Notes under the pieces: model-generated
Database searches by the model: none
Told to the model about the DNA's origin: nothing
The model's input: the letters and a program-made list of their open reading frames with translations, nothing else
NCBI GenBank assembly: GCA_963682025.1
Contig: OY821521.1
Coordinates: 49,564,807-49,628,806 of the forward strand
Reading direction: 5' to 3'
Source: Cordilura impudica
Lineage: Eukaryota > Arthropoda > Insecta > Diptera > Scathophagidae
Length of the DNA stretch: 64,000 nt
Program-made: the position numbers and the translations under genes
Shown here: one piece after another, positions 10,850 to 20,689 of the stretch
How positions within the stretch are numbered: the stretch's first letter is position 1
Layout of the letters: every line of letters starts with the position of its first letter

Positions 10850-12574
10850 CTTAAGGTCACCACAGATCTTCCATTTATGATCGTTGTATTTGAGTAATGT
10901 CAAAATTTCAGTCATTGATTCGTAATTTTCCTTTGTATTAATGGCATGAGCAATTGGTATGGATGGTTCTTCATTCCCATTATGCAAAAGAAGGGCCTTT
11001 GAACTATATTTAGAGCCATTAATAAATAATCTTCATTCATTTTTATCATATGGCTGGTTAATTTTTTTAAATAAACCATCAACATCAGTACAGTAAAGAA
11101 TAGAATGTTTCTTTTCAAAATATGCAGCCAATTCCAAGCTTCTATCTCTATAGATTGTAACTTTTGTCCCAACTGAAAGATGTTTCCACTGCTGCATGCG
11201 TGAAGCTAGAAATTCCGCATCTTGCTTCGTAAATGTAAATCCCAAATTAGATCATTCAGCTCAGCTTGAGTCACTAAATGGCGTTCATCATCAGCCTCAT
11301 ACAAACTACCACTGCTCGTAGCACTGGGCATGACTGGTAATGGATCATTTGGTGGACGTTGAACTGGTTTGGAAACCGATGGGACATTCGCGTAAGTAAT
11401 ATTTTTTCGATTTTTCATATTGAATCCAGTAACTTTTGTTAAACAGAAATTACAATCGGTTGGGTGCTTATTTGACTCTCTCAAAAGTACTGGAATTGAA
11501 AAATCGAAATAGATCTTCTTGAAATTTGACCACTTGTATAAAGCAGTTCTTGAAAACCAAAATAAATCAAATATGCATATTTTAATGATTCTGATATTGC
11601 ATATCCTTTTTTTCCAACCAAATATTCACCACACAAAAAGCAAAAATAGCTTGAAGCAGTAACACTCGATCTCCCTGACATGCTTAAACACTACTATTCG
11701 GAAGATTTTAAATGAATGTGGGCTTCTGTCAAATTAATAATTGTGAATTGTGACTGTTTAACAGTATTGCCAGCATGCGATAAAAAATGAACAAGACACG
11801 ATAGCCCAGATTCGAATTCAGCGCACCCAGATTAGTTAAAAAACATGCTTCGTTTCTGCAGTCAATATTTCTTTTTAAATTTGTAGACCAGTGTTACACT
11901 GTGGAACAAATTCAGGTTAGCAAAAGTTAGGTCGATTCTTAGAGTGAGGGGTGAAAATTGAGGCTAAATTAGAAGACCCGTATCGTGGCGTTTGTTTATG
12001 TTAGTTGGAATTTTTTTGTTAATCGACCTTCGAACTTTGCAGTCAAATGCCGATTTTCAGCATTTTGTTTATATGGTTTTTTGGCTATAACTCGTCGACT
12101 AATTGCTATTTTTTCAATCTGTAAAAGCCAAATTATTGCTAGAGACCTGTGCAACAATTACAATTTTTAAAAAAATTGATTTAGAAAATTTTTGTGGTGC
12201 TTATGAAGCAAAATGTTGGAAAAATTATTTTTTTCATGCTTTTTGAAAATATTTTCCATAAAACTAAGTCTTGTTTGCTTTCTGTTTGATCTATAATATG
12301 CTTCTCAGTTTCTTCAATAAATTTCATTTGAAAAGAAAACAATCATAATACAAAACTTGCGTATTCCAGCTTAATATTAATTTACTTCTCATTTTTTATG
12401 TACCAATTTTGTTCAGTGTTGGTTTTGAAGAAACATTGAAAAAGAAATTATAAAAATATGGAAAAAATATATTTTTTTAAATGTTAGTTATGAAAAGTTT
12501 TAAGTAAAAAAATTAATTTTATTATTTTTTATAAAAATAAAAAATCTTATTTTCGATCTTTATCAATTTAATGA

Positions 12575-13288
12575 TTGAGTTTGAAATTGTTCAGGCTCAA
12601 GATCAAATGTTTTTACTTCAAATAAAGCAAAAGCATTAGCACATTTGTTTCAAAAATTGATCTATGTATATTCTGCATGACAGATTATACAGCTGTTTCG
12701 GGAAGAGTCACCAACCCTCATCAGTAACCAAAAGCAGTAGATAGTTTGTTTGGTAAAAAGTTAAATTCATATATATTTGCTGAAAACAACCAAATGAGAA
12801 TTCAAGCAAAAGTTATACTATTTAAGCCTCTTCCAATATAACAAACTAAAAATAGAACAACTTTGAAACAAATATGATTGTATACGAGTACACAGTAGTA
12901 TGCAGTAGTATGCAATGTATACAAATATGATTGTATACGAGTACACAGTAGTATGCAGTAGTATGTAATGTGTACTCGTATACAATCATATTTGTTTCAA
13001 AGTTGTTCTATTTTTAGTTTGTTATATTGGAAGAGGCTTAAATAGTATAACTTTTGCTTGAATTCTCATTTGGTTGTTTTCAGCAAATATATATGAATTT
13101 AACTTTTTACCAAACAAACTATCTACTGCTTTTGGTTACTGATGAGGGTTGGTGACTCTTCCCGAAACAGCTGTATAACCTGTCATGCAGAATATACATA
13201 GATCAATTTTTGAAACAAATGTGCTAATGCTTTTGCTTTATTTGAAGTAAAAACATTTGATCTTGAGCCTGATCAATTTCAAACTCAA
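12575..13288. repeat. nearly perfect long palindrome inside element B
   Basis: Two inverted arms of about 320 bp (left 12,575-12,894; right from about 12,966 to 13,288). By eye they differ at only about two sites (GTTCAGG/GATCAGG and CAGATT/CAGGTT). The apex holds a direct duplication of about 52 bp containing GTATACGAGTACACAGTAG. No protein is encoded. A transcript would form a long hairpin. Confidence 0.9.
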
Positions 13289-13309
13289 AAAAATTAAATA
13301 AATTAAATT

Positions 13310-14486
13310 AATGATTTGGCCAGTTGCCGTTTAGCAGGCGGCTGTGATCAACATCACTGCTCTCTCTAATATCTTGGTCATCGTCATCATCATCAGAAAG
13401 GTCGATAATTTCGTCCAACAGATATTCTGGAATTTCATCTATGTGTTCCCCTTCTTCCTCTTTTTCCTCGTCTTCCTCTTCTTCAAAGGTGTTTTTATAC
13501 CACCAACAAATTTCAGCGAGTATTGCATCTGGAGATTTCTTTCCTCTGTACTTGAAACGAAAATAGTTTTCCATCGTTAACATGTTTAAATTGTGCACTC
13601 TGACAAAGATATTAGAAAAATTTAGGAATTCGAAATTTTCACTAGTGTCAGTGCTATACGCAATCGGAACTGAAGGCATTCTATTTGTCTTGTGCAAAAG
13701 CACAACTTTTAAGCTGATTAGTGAACTATCGATGAATAAACGCCAATCATCTTTTTTATAGGTTAACCCTATCGTCTCCATTAACTTTTCAATATCGTGG
13801 CAATAAGCGAAATTTTTTGCATCATTCACATTGAAGAACTTTTCTAACTCTTTTTGGCGTTTTCGATATGCTGTTACTTTGGTACCTTTCGCCAGCAAAT
13901 TATATCCTTTCAAAAATGAAGCCAGTAGTTCTGATTTTTTCTGAGTCAAACACAAATTTGCAATAATTCCATCCAATTGGTTTTGTGTGACTAGGATTGT
14001 GTCCTTGATGTTTCATAGAATGTACCTTCACCAGGGTCGTATTCTGAGATGGATGTAGCAGCGGCGGTTGTAGTACTGATATCTGTTTGAAGATCAATAC
14101 TTCGGTATGTTGGTACTGGAACGAATTCTGAGTGCGGTAATGGTAAGTTTTATTCTTTGCTTTCCTTCTATTCAAAGTTTTATGGTAGTTGATACATCCA
14201 TAGCAATTTTCTTCTTGATGCGGGCTGTTGTCTAACCACATCATTGGTATACCAAAAGGCATAGCCTTCTTCTTTTCACTTTTTCATTGCATAAGAGTTG
14301 AAAAGCAATTAAAGCAAACTTTTTTAAGGGCATAATTTACGTCAGTGATAAACTCTTAAGAGAAATATTGTTTATAGGCTTCCAAAAAAAAAAAACAATC
14401 ACTCGCATTGCCACATTTTTCATCGCTTGCTATGAAACGTCCACAAACATTACAATAATGGTCCATTTTACATTTTGGTTCCGACA
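13310..14486 (-). pseudogene. putative transposase of the same family, copy B, with acidic tail
   Basis: Starts at an ATG at 14,484-14,486 (MSEPKCKMDHYCNVCGRFI). It continues through two stops and a frameshift to MPFGIPMMWLDNSPHQEENC with a second Cys pair (CYGC), then shifts frame near 14,005. From there a 222-residue open frame begins (13,976), including ILVTQ..LDGI, LTQKKSELLASFLKGY, GTKVTAYRKRQKEL, DWRLFIDSSLISLKVVLLH and VPIAYSTDTSENFEFL. The central CGDLK/CCFLC region and the HIKLGL region are absent. Instead there is an unfamiliar C-terminus with an Asp/Glu-rich tract (EEEEDEEKEEEGE; LSDDDDDDQD). It looks like an internally deleted element whose 3' end differs from copy A. Confidence 0.7.
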
Positions 14487-15374
14487 TTTTTAATACAATG
14501 TTTTTTTTTTTTTGTTAATTTTATAAAACCGATGCACTTAACTTAAATCACTCACAAAATGAAATAAGTTCCAAAATAATTAATAGCGAATTTTATCACG
14601 ACCGAGCGAAAATTAAAAGACATCAGCTTCGGCTGATTTTCGAGTCTTAACTGATTCTTCATTTTTGAGATTAGTTTGCTTGTACGAAATAAAAAAAAAT
14701 CGGTACCTGTGCGGTGGTTGAAAACATAAAAGTTGTTTTACTAATTCCTAATTCTTGGAACTTCCCTTTTTAATTACTTCTACCTAAATTGCTATTTATT
14801 TAATGGTTTTGGGATTTTTAACGCAAATTATCGACTAAGGCCATTTTCTTTTCAAATGAAATTTATTGAAGAAACTGAGAAACATATTATAGATCAAACA
14901 GAAAGCAAAAAAACTTAGTTTTGTGGAAAATATTTTCAAAAAGCATGAAAAAAAATAATTTTTCCAACATTTTGCTTCATAAGCACCACAAAAATTTTCT
15001 AAATCAATTTTTTTAATTCCAATTGTTGCACGCACAGGTCTGTAGCAATAATTTGGATTTCACAGATTGAAAAAATTTCAATTAGTCGACGAGTTATAGC
15101 CAAAAAACCATATAAACAATATGCTGAAAATGGCATGACTGCAAAGTTCGAAGGTCGATTAAAAAAAATTCGAACTAACATAAACAAACGCCACGATACG
15201 GGTCTTCTAATTTAGCCTCTATTTTCACCCCTCACTCTCAGAATCGACCTAACTTTTGTTAACCTGAATTTGTTCCATAGTGTTATTAGAGACATGTGTT
15301 TTGAATTTAAACAGTTAGCTGTCAATTTCACATTAAAATTTTCATAAAGCCGAAAGTGGGATAAAGCGAATAGG

Positions 15375-16150
15375 GTTGATTTTAATGCGTTGAAGACTCA
15401 ATGTTGTATGTTGACCCATAGGGCCATGGATTCAACAATGTCATCTGCATATATGTGTGGTATAGCTATTGAGGAGTCGGATACTCTTGATGTTCTAGGC
15501 ATGAGAATTCAATGTGATGTTCGTTGGAACGAGCATGCTTTTCAAATGTCGAAAGCAGCATTCAAGTGTCTTGGTTTTCTAAAACGGTGCAAAAATTACT
15601 TCACTCCCTCTGATCTCCTTAAAGTTTGTACCACTTACATCCGACCGAAAATGGAATACAACTCCCATATATGGGCAGGAGCTTCAAAGTCTATTTTGGA
15701 GCTACTGGGTTGTGCAAAGGAGGGCGTTGACAGTAGGGTATCCAACTCTATTGACTCATTGGAACATCATCGGAATGTGGGTTGTGTATCACTGTACTAT
15801 AGATACTACCATGGGAAATGTTCTTCTGAGTTTTACAAACTTATTCCAAGTGCCCGAGTTTCGGTTCGCTCTACCCGCTTCTCTAGTAGATCACAGCCGT
15901 TTGTAGTCTATTGTCCAGTTGACCGCTCAACGCATTACAGAGAGAATAAGTTTATCAGTAGAACTAGCTGTATGTGGAATAAATTCCCCGCAGTGGTCTT
16001 TCCTGACAGTCATAATCTAATAAAATTTAAGTCAGATATCCACAAACACTAGTCCCTCTTTCCTCCTTCCCATAACCTGTTTTCCTGAGATCAACACAAT
16101 GCACTGCATCTGTAGGGGGCATCTCCTGAGTGTTGGTTAATAAAAAAAAA
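15375..16150 (+). pseudogene. 5'-truncated LINE, RT C-terminal end plus tail
   Basis: An open frame of 220 codons (15,390-16,052; readable from about 15,375 as VDFNALKTQ) matches the end of a Jockey-group RT ORF: LDVLGMRIQCDVRWNEHAF, SKAAFKCLGFLKRCKNYFT, YIRPKMEYNSHIWAG, and a C-terminal WNKFP..VFPDSHNLIKFKSDI. A plausible 3' UTR of about 90 bp and an A-tract at 16,141-16,150 follow. Reverse transcription started at the RNA 3' end normally yields such 5'-truncated copies. The frame is unusually intact, so the insertion is fairly recent, but catalytic RT motifs are missing. Confidence 0.85.
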
Positions 16151-16315
16151 AGTTGAGTTATTCGATTTGGCAAGTAAGGCATCCATATGCAAATATGTAA
16201 TTTAAAATTTATGTGTACCCCTATTCGAAATCCACAAAAATTTCATTTGATGTGTGGAACAAATGTATAAAACCTGAAAAAAACAGAAAACTGACGTTTT
16301 TTTGGTATCTTTTTA

Positions 16316-17400
16316 TGCCCTATACCACTTTGTGGTCGGGTCAGTGGTGATGTTTGTAACTATCAAAATTATTGGAAGTAGACCCATCAATATCGATGAA
16401 CTCTAAATCATTTACTGAGTCGATTTGGGAATGTCGGCCTGTCCGTCTGTCTGTCAGGCCGCAGGTATGAATATATATTGTGTAGAAACTTTTTATATAA
16501 GCTTTTGTCAGCGACAAGACGATCGCTATTGAAATTGGTGAAAATCGGTACATGTTCAGGTCTATCTTCCATAGTAATCACACCTAAAAGATCGGCTTAA
16601 ATTGCCATAAGATGCAGATTATCATATAGAGATCGATCATATTTTGTCCATGAGTGGTTTTTATATCCATCTACAATATTAATATGCTAGGTGATTCCTT
16701 GTGAACGATGTTTTGTTCCACCATTTTATCCCGATTTTGACCAAACATATATTATTTGAAAGGTATTTTTTTTAGCCTATTTCCGGATTTACAGATTTTC
16801 AAATTTTTTCCTTTATTTTGAGTAAATTGCATTTAAAGTTGCTACTAACACAAACATAAAATTTTACAATGCTATGTGTGTGTTTATAAAATTTGTTAAT
16901 AGGTTTGTAATAAAAATGAGTTTGTTTTTTGTGTTGATTTTTGAATTGGCTATAATTGATTATCATACCTAAAAGGTCTTTATTTAATGAAAAAGTAAAA
17001 TTTCCTAGAATTTGTACTCCAATTTCGAGGGCTGGAATCTGCTAGTTAACAATAAATACAAATATAAACCCTGTACGAGCATTTTCAGGCATAGTCCACA
17101 TATAAAGCTGCTTCCCAATTTTCACTTAAATCTGTCACAAAATAAAAAAATATTTTTCTCAAATCTGATTTGTATATGTTTTTGCGAAAAATAATTAATT
17201 TTGCCAAATATGATCATGTTCAGTCTTTTTTTCGACTTGGCCCCTATATAAAAATAGCATCCGACGTGATTGGCGAGCAGCAACATTATAACAGTGCCAT
17301 TCAAATTTGGTTTAGTTCATTTTCAAATATCGAAATAATTGGATCTGAGACCCCTCTCTAAACGCATGATGTAGGGAATCATATAGTCGGTCTAGACCTA
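16316..17400 (-). mobile_element. mini-me / DINE-like element (family M) split by a Helitron
   Basis: Minus-oriented M copy: begins with CCCTATACCACTTTGTGG at 16,316, has TGTCCGTCTGTCTGTC, and ends with AGTCGGTCTAGACC near 17,397. A Helitron occupies 16,670-17,045. Diverged from the other copies. Confidence 0.8.
16670..17045 (+). mobile_element. non-autonomous Helitron (family H), exact ends
   Basis: Starts TCTACAATATTAATATGC, ends GGAATCTGCTAG, with A at 16,669 and T at 17,046. Joining the flanks restores TTATATCCA|TTAA, the wording of uninterrupted M copies (ATCCATTAAT), so both boundaries are fixed to the base. The 5' TC, 3' CTAG and A^T insertion without duplication are the known Helitron signature. 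It is 376 bp long and non-coding. Confidence 0.92.
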
Positions 17401-17824
17401 CCCTGTAACTATGTGATTGGGCAGCTAGAAAAATATATGGCTAACTTATTTTTCATGTTCTATAACAAATCCAAGTTTCTTCGTATTCTACGGGTGGCCC
17501 CCGAGACATGCTCCTTGTTAGAGGCATGTCAGAATCAGAGCTTACATCTCGTAACTTTTCACATTTTTAGTTATGAAAAGACGTCTTAAATCGAAAATAG
17601 TCGAAATATTTGTGGAGAAATAACCTCATCTCAACGACTTAGAATAGTCATGACCGTTTTGATTCATTTGCTGATCTGAAGAAGTTTGTTATGGCTTTCC
17701 GTTACTAAAGGCATACATTCCTTGTTCCACTTAAAATGTCTCTTTTCTTTACTTCAAAACACAATTTTTCCGGCATCAAAGATCAAATTATATTTACCTT
17801 ATTTCAATTAATTTTGGAAAATTA
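17401..17824. other. unassigned sequence
   Basis: Mixed-composition sequence with no readable domain, repeat relationship or RNA gene. It ends at the TTA that flanks the next transposon. Confidence 0.4.
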
Positions 17825-19440
17825 AGGTACGGTCACATTAGGCAAATATTTGACGCAAACTTGTTTTCTCGTATTTGCCAAAAATTTTGTGAAACAAATA
17901 CAGAGTTGATTTTGTGGTCACACTAGACACATTTATTTGCCTCTTTTTGTTTGATCAAACTGCTGCCAAATAGTGGCAAATAAAAACAAGGAAAACATAT
18001 TTGCCGTGCGGTCACACTTGAACAAATATTTGACTAAAAAAATTATTTGATCAAACTGTCGAAAATTAAAAATATATTTGATCAGAAATTTCCAAATGTT
18101 GCACGAGGAGGAAAGTTTTCTTATTGTGTGCTGTGGAGCGCATTGGTGTTAGTTTTGGAAGTTTACTGTTATATTATATTTAAATATTATTTTTAACTAT
18201 AATTATTTTTTTCTTTGTTTACAAAATAAACAGCTGTTTATTTTAAGTAATGTAACAGTGTGGCAAATTCTGTGTTTTTAAAATGATAAATACGCTAAAG
18301 TTAAAAATAAATTTGGCTAAGTGGAGTTTAGAGGCAATGCCCCGATCGGTATCAAATTTTCACCACTTATAAAGCATTTTATTGCGGTTCTAGGAAAATA
18401 TTTTTTTTTCGGCGATCGAGCCTATTTTCCGAGTTATGGACTTCGAAACTTTTGCCATATACTTGGATATAATTTTGTTATTTAGTATCGTATTTCAGCA
18501 CAATATATATATTTTAAAAACTTACTTGAATGTCTTTCACTCGATATTTTTAAATTTGAAATCCATTAACCCATTATGAACCTATTTAAAATTTTGTTTC
18601 TTTGTAATAGGGCTTTTTCTTTAATATGAAATTGTATCGTAAGAAGACATATGTATATCATGAATAAACTGAATAAAAACTAGGTCCACTAGCTTTATTT
18701 CTATGTATACTTTGACCTCTTAAACCTTTCAGGACAGGATGTATATAGTCATTTGTAAGTTAGTACAATAGAAAATCAAGTATCTTATTTTTTTAGGGAA
18801 ATTAACCCATTAATAACCATATTTGAAATTATCCCATTATTTATTATGCTATAGAAACAGAAATAACAACATATTTAAAAAAAACCTTAAAATTGAAGGT
18901 AAAATTTCTAATATATCCGATCCTTAAGTGTTTAAGAGGTCAAAATATACATTGAAATGAAGCTAGTGGATCCAGCATACATTCAGTTGTAAAATCAAAC
19001 ATTATATAGGTCATTTTATGAGATAATGCCACGTTTTCCCAAAATAACTTTAAAAAATCCAAATAGGTTCATAACGGGTTAATTGATTTTTTTTGTGATA
19101 ACAGTTTCCTTTAAAGCCAATTTTTAATGAATATTAACAAGTTGCACACAAAAACTGAATTAAATTTTAAAAGTTGACATCACTGCTGAAACAACTGTTG
19201 TTTGCCACTGTTTGCTCTTACAAATGTTTTGTAAGGTCAAATAATTATTTGCCCAAAATTGAGGAAAATATTTGGTCGTGAGTGGTCACATTAGGCAAAT
19301 ATTTTTTTGCAGGCAAATAATTTTGTTTGCCTAAAATCAGCTGTTTTGTTGTTTGACGGCAAATAATATTTTGTGGTCAGACTGAGGCAAACAAATATTT
19401 GGCGTTTTTTGTCAAATATTTGCCTAATGTGACCGTACCT
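17825..19440. mobile_element. TTA-flanked DNA transposon with iterated subterminal motifs
   Basis: A 1,616-bp non-coding element. The ends are AGGTACGGTCACATTAGG with a perfect inverted partner at 19,411-19,440 (about 30 bp identical), flanked by TTA at 17,822-17,824 and 19,441-19,443. The motif GGTCACA-TTAGGCAAATATTTG recurs in degenerate form near 17,919 and 18,009 on the left and near 19,281 and 19,373 on the right, in addition to the two termini. A TTA duplication fits PIF/Harbinger-like insertion, but with no transposase this is only suggestive. A piggyBac-like MITE is nested inside. Confidence 0.88.
18570..19078. mobile_element. piggyBac-like MITE at TTAA
   Basis: A 509-bp element flanked by TTAA (18,566-18,569 and 19,079-19,082). 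The left end is CCCATTATGAACCTATTT and the right end is its inverse with one mismatch. TTAA duplication and CCC...GGG ends are the known piggyBac signature. The subterminal blocks around TAGGTCCACTAGCTT and GAAGCTAGTGGATCC are also inverted relatives. A third end-like CCCATTAATAACCATATTT follows TTAA at about 18,803. Confidence 0.85.
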
Positions 19441-19443
19441 TTA

Positions 19444-19962
19444 CAAATGCGAGACCTTCATAGAATGTGGTACGGTTAAGTTGGAAAAGAAAACTTTACT
19501 AATTATTTATTATTTATTATTTAAATGCATCTGTTTTACGGGCTAATAATGTTTTTTTATGGCATTTAGTAGCAAGAGACGATACTCTTCTCTTATTTTA
19601 TTTTGATAACTTTTATACCATACAACTTGTAAAACATATTTAATTTAAATATCCGTCCTTCTCCTCCAATTTTATAAAAACAAATAATTTCTTATGATCA
19701 AAATCTTCATTACTGTTAAGTACACATACACTCTACTTATTTGTTTATTTATGAATTTATAAATTATGGCGAAACAATAATAAAAACAAAACAAAACATT
19801 AACATGGAATTGTTTTAAAAATAAACAAATAAATGAGACAAATGTGTACAAAAACAGTTACTCTAAGAATATGTCGTACACTTTGTTATTTTATATTATC
19901 GTATAATAAGCCGAAAACAATCAAGACTGTAAAATTTGCTCTCAGGAATTGGTTTAACTTTG
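19444..19962. other. AT-rich sequence, nothing recognised
   Basis: AT-rich, with several T and A runs. No conserved frame, repeat or RNA feature was found between the TTA-flanked transposon and the next M copy. Confidence 0.45.
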
Positions 19963-20628
19963 GGTATACCCTAAGTATAATGACTTTGTGCTGATGTTTG
20001 TAACTACCAAAAATATTTGATCTAAACCCATCTTTTATTATACCGATCGAATCAGAATCACTTTCTGAGTCGATTTAGCGATGTCCGTCTGTCCGTCCGC
20101 ATGTGTGTCCATGCAAACCTCGCAAATATGAATATATTTTAATGAAATGTGGTATATAAGCTTTTTTCGGCTATACGACAAATGAAGTTATCATATATAA
20201 ATTATCATATAGATCTCGTTAAAATTGGGTTTGTGTAAACTTTTTTATCCATTAATCATTAGTTAATAATAAACTCTATAGGAAAATTCTTTGTCATAGC
20301 CCCCTCCCGATCTTCACTTAAACCTCTCAAAAACACAAATATGGCACAGATTTTTCTTAAATTTGGTTTGTATATGTTTTTGCAAAAAGGAAATGACTTT
20401 ACCAAATAAGGTCAGGATCGGCCCATTTTTCGACCTAGTCCCCATATAAATATAGCATGCGATATGAACTTATTCAAATCTGCAGGCAAATAAATTTAAA
20501 AAAATTCCACTGAGATTTCCGTTATACTTTTTTTATACCCAATTCTGTGGACCTGAGACCAATTCTCCAAGCGCATGGTATAGAGTAACGCACAGTCGGT
20601 CTAGACCGACTATAATTTTCTTACTTGT
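19963..20628 (-). mobile_element. mini-me / DINE-like element (family M)
   Basis: Minus-oriented, 666 bp. Contains ACCGATCGAATCAGAATCA, TGTCCGTCTGTCCGTCC and ends AGACCGACTATAATTTTCTT. The 3' hairpin (first 20 bp here) is eroded. Confidence 0.8.
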
Positions 20629-20655
20629 TTTTAAACTCTTTCTTTTAACTCATAT

Positions 20656-20680
20656 CTCTGTCTGTCTGTCTGTCTGTCTG
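20656..20680. repeat. (TCTG)n microsatellite
   Basis: About six consecutive TCTG units immediately before the 123-bp satellite array. Confidence 0.9.
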
Positions 20681-20689
20681 CCATGGGTG

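Larger units (their letters stand above)
9890..11681 (-). pseudogene. putative transposase of an arthropod multi-copy family, copy A
   Basis: I recognise this as a multi-copy, uncharacterised arthropod protein. In order on the minus strand: an N-terminal Cys pair (FCFLCGEYL, from 11,681), a second pair (DCNFCL, about 11,455), TQAELNDLI, TKQDAEFLASRMQQW, GTKVTIYRDR, an LFINGS segment, IPIAHAINTKENYES, CGDLK (about 10,850), an intron, VIDLLVGMQG, a CCFL(stop)LLDSRA block, LLPPLHIKLALSKNFLKALD, and near 10,020-9,900 an AVSDEHG...HQDLMKI motif. Spaced Asp, Asp, a C-x2-C and a final Glu suggest an RNase H-fold transposase; that is inference. Frameshifts at about 11,240 and 11,040 and a Cys-to-stop change disable it. 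Confidence 0.75.
9707..11893. mobile_element. CAC-ended, TTA-flanked transposon A
   Basis: A 2,187-bp segment beginning CACCAGGCAACAAGG at 9,707 and ending ...GTAGACCAGTG at 11,893 (inverted: CACTGGTCTACAAAT). It is flanked by TTA on both sides (9,704-9,706 and 11,894-11,896). The left boundary is independently fixed because the flanking satellite repeat continues past TTA in its other copy. It carries one decayed gene on the minus strand. Terminal CAC with a 3-bp TTA-type duplication fits CMC-like superfamilies (Chapaev3 TWA duplications, as I recall) and the duplication also fits PIF/Harbinger; superfamily is undecided. The terminal repeats are weak. Confidence 0.65.
11897..15282. mobile_element. 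CAC-ended, TTA-flanked transposon B with about 450-bp TIRs
   Basis: A 3,386-bp element with long terminal inverted repeats, left 11,897-12,350 and right about 14,835-15,282. The ends read CACTGTGGAACAAATTCAGG and, inverted, CACTATGGAACAAATTCAGG. TTA flanks both sides (11,894-11,896 and 15,283-15,285); the left TTA is shared with element A. Inside are a 0.7-kb palindrome and a minus-strand gene of the same family as in element A. The TIR arms differ at scattered positions, so the element is not very recent. Confidence 0.85.
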
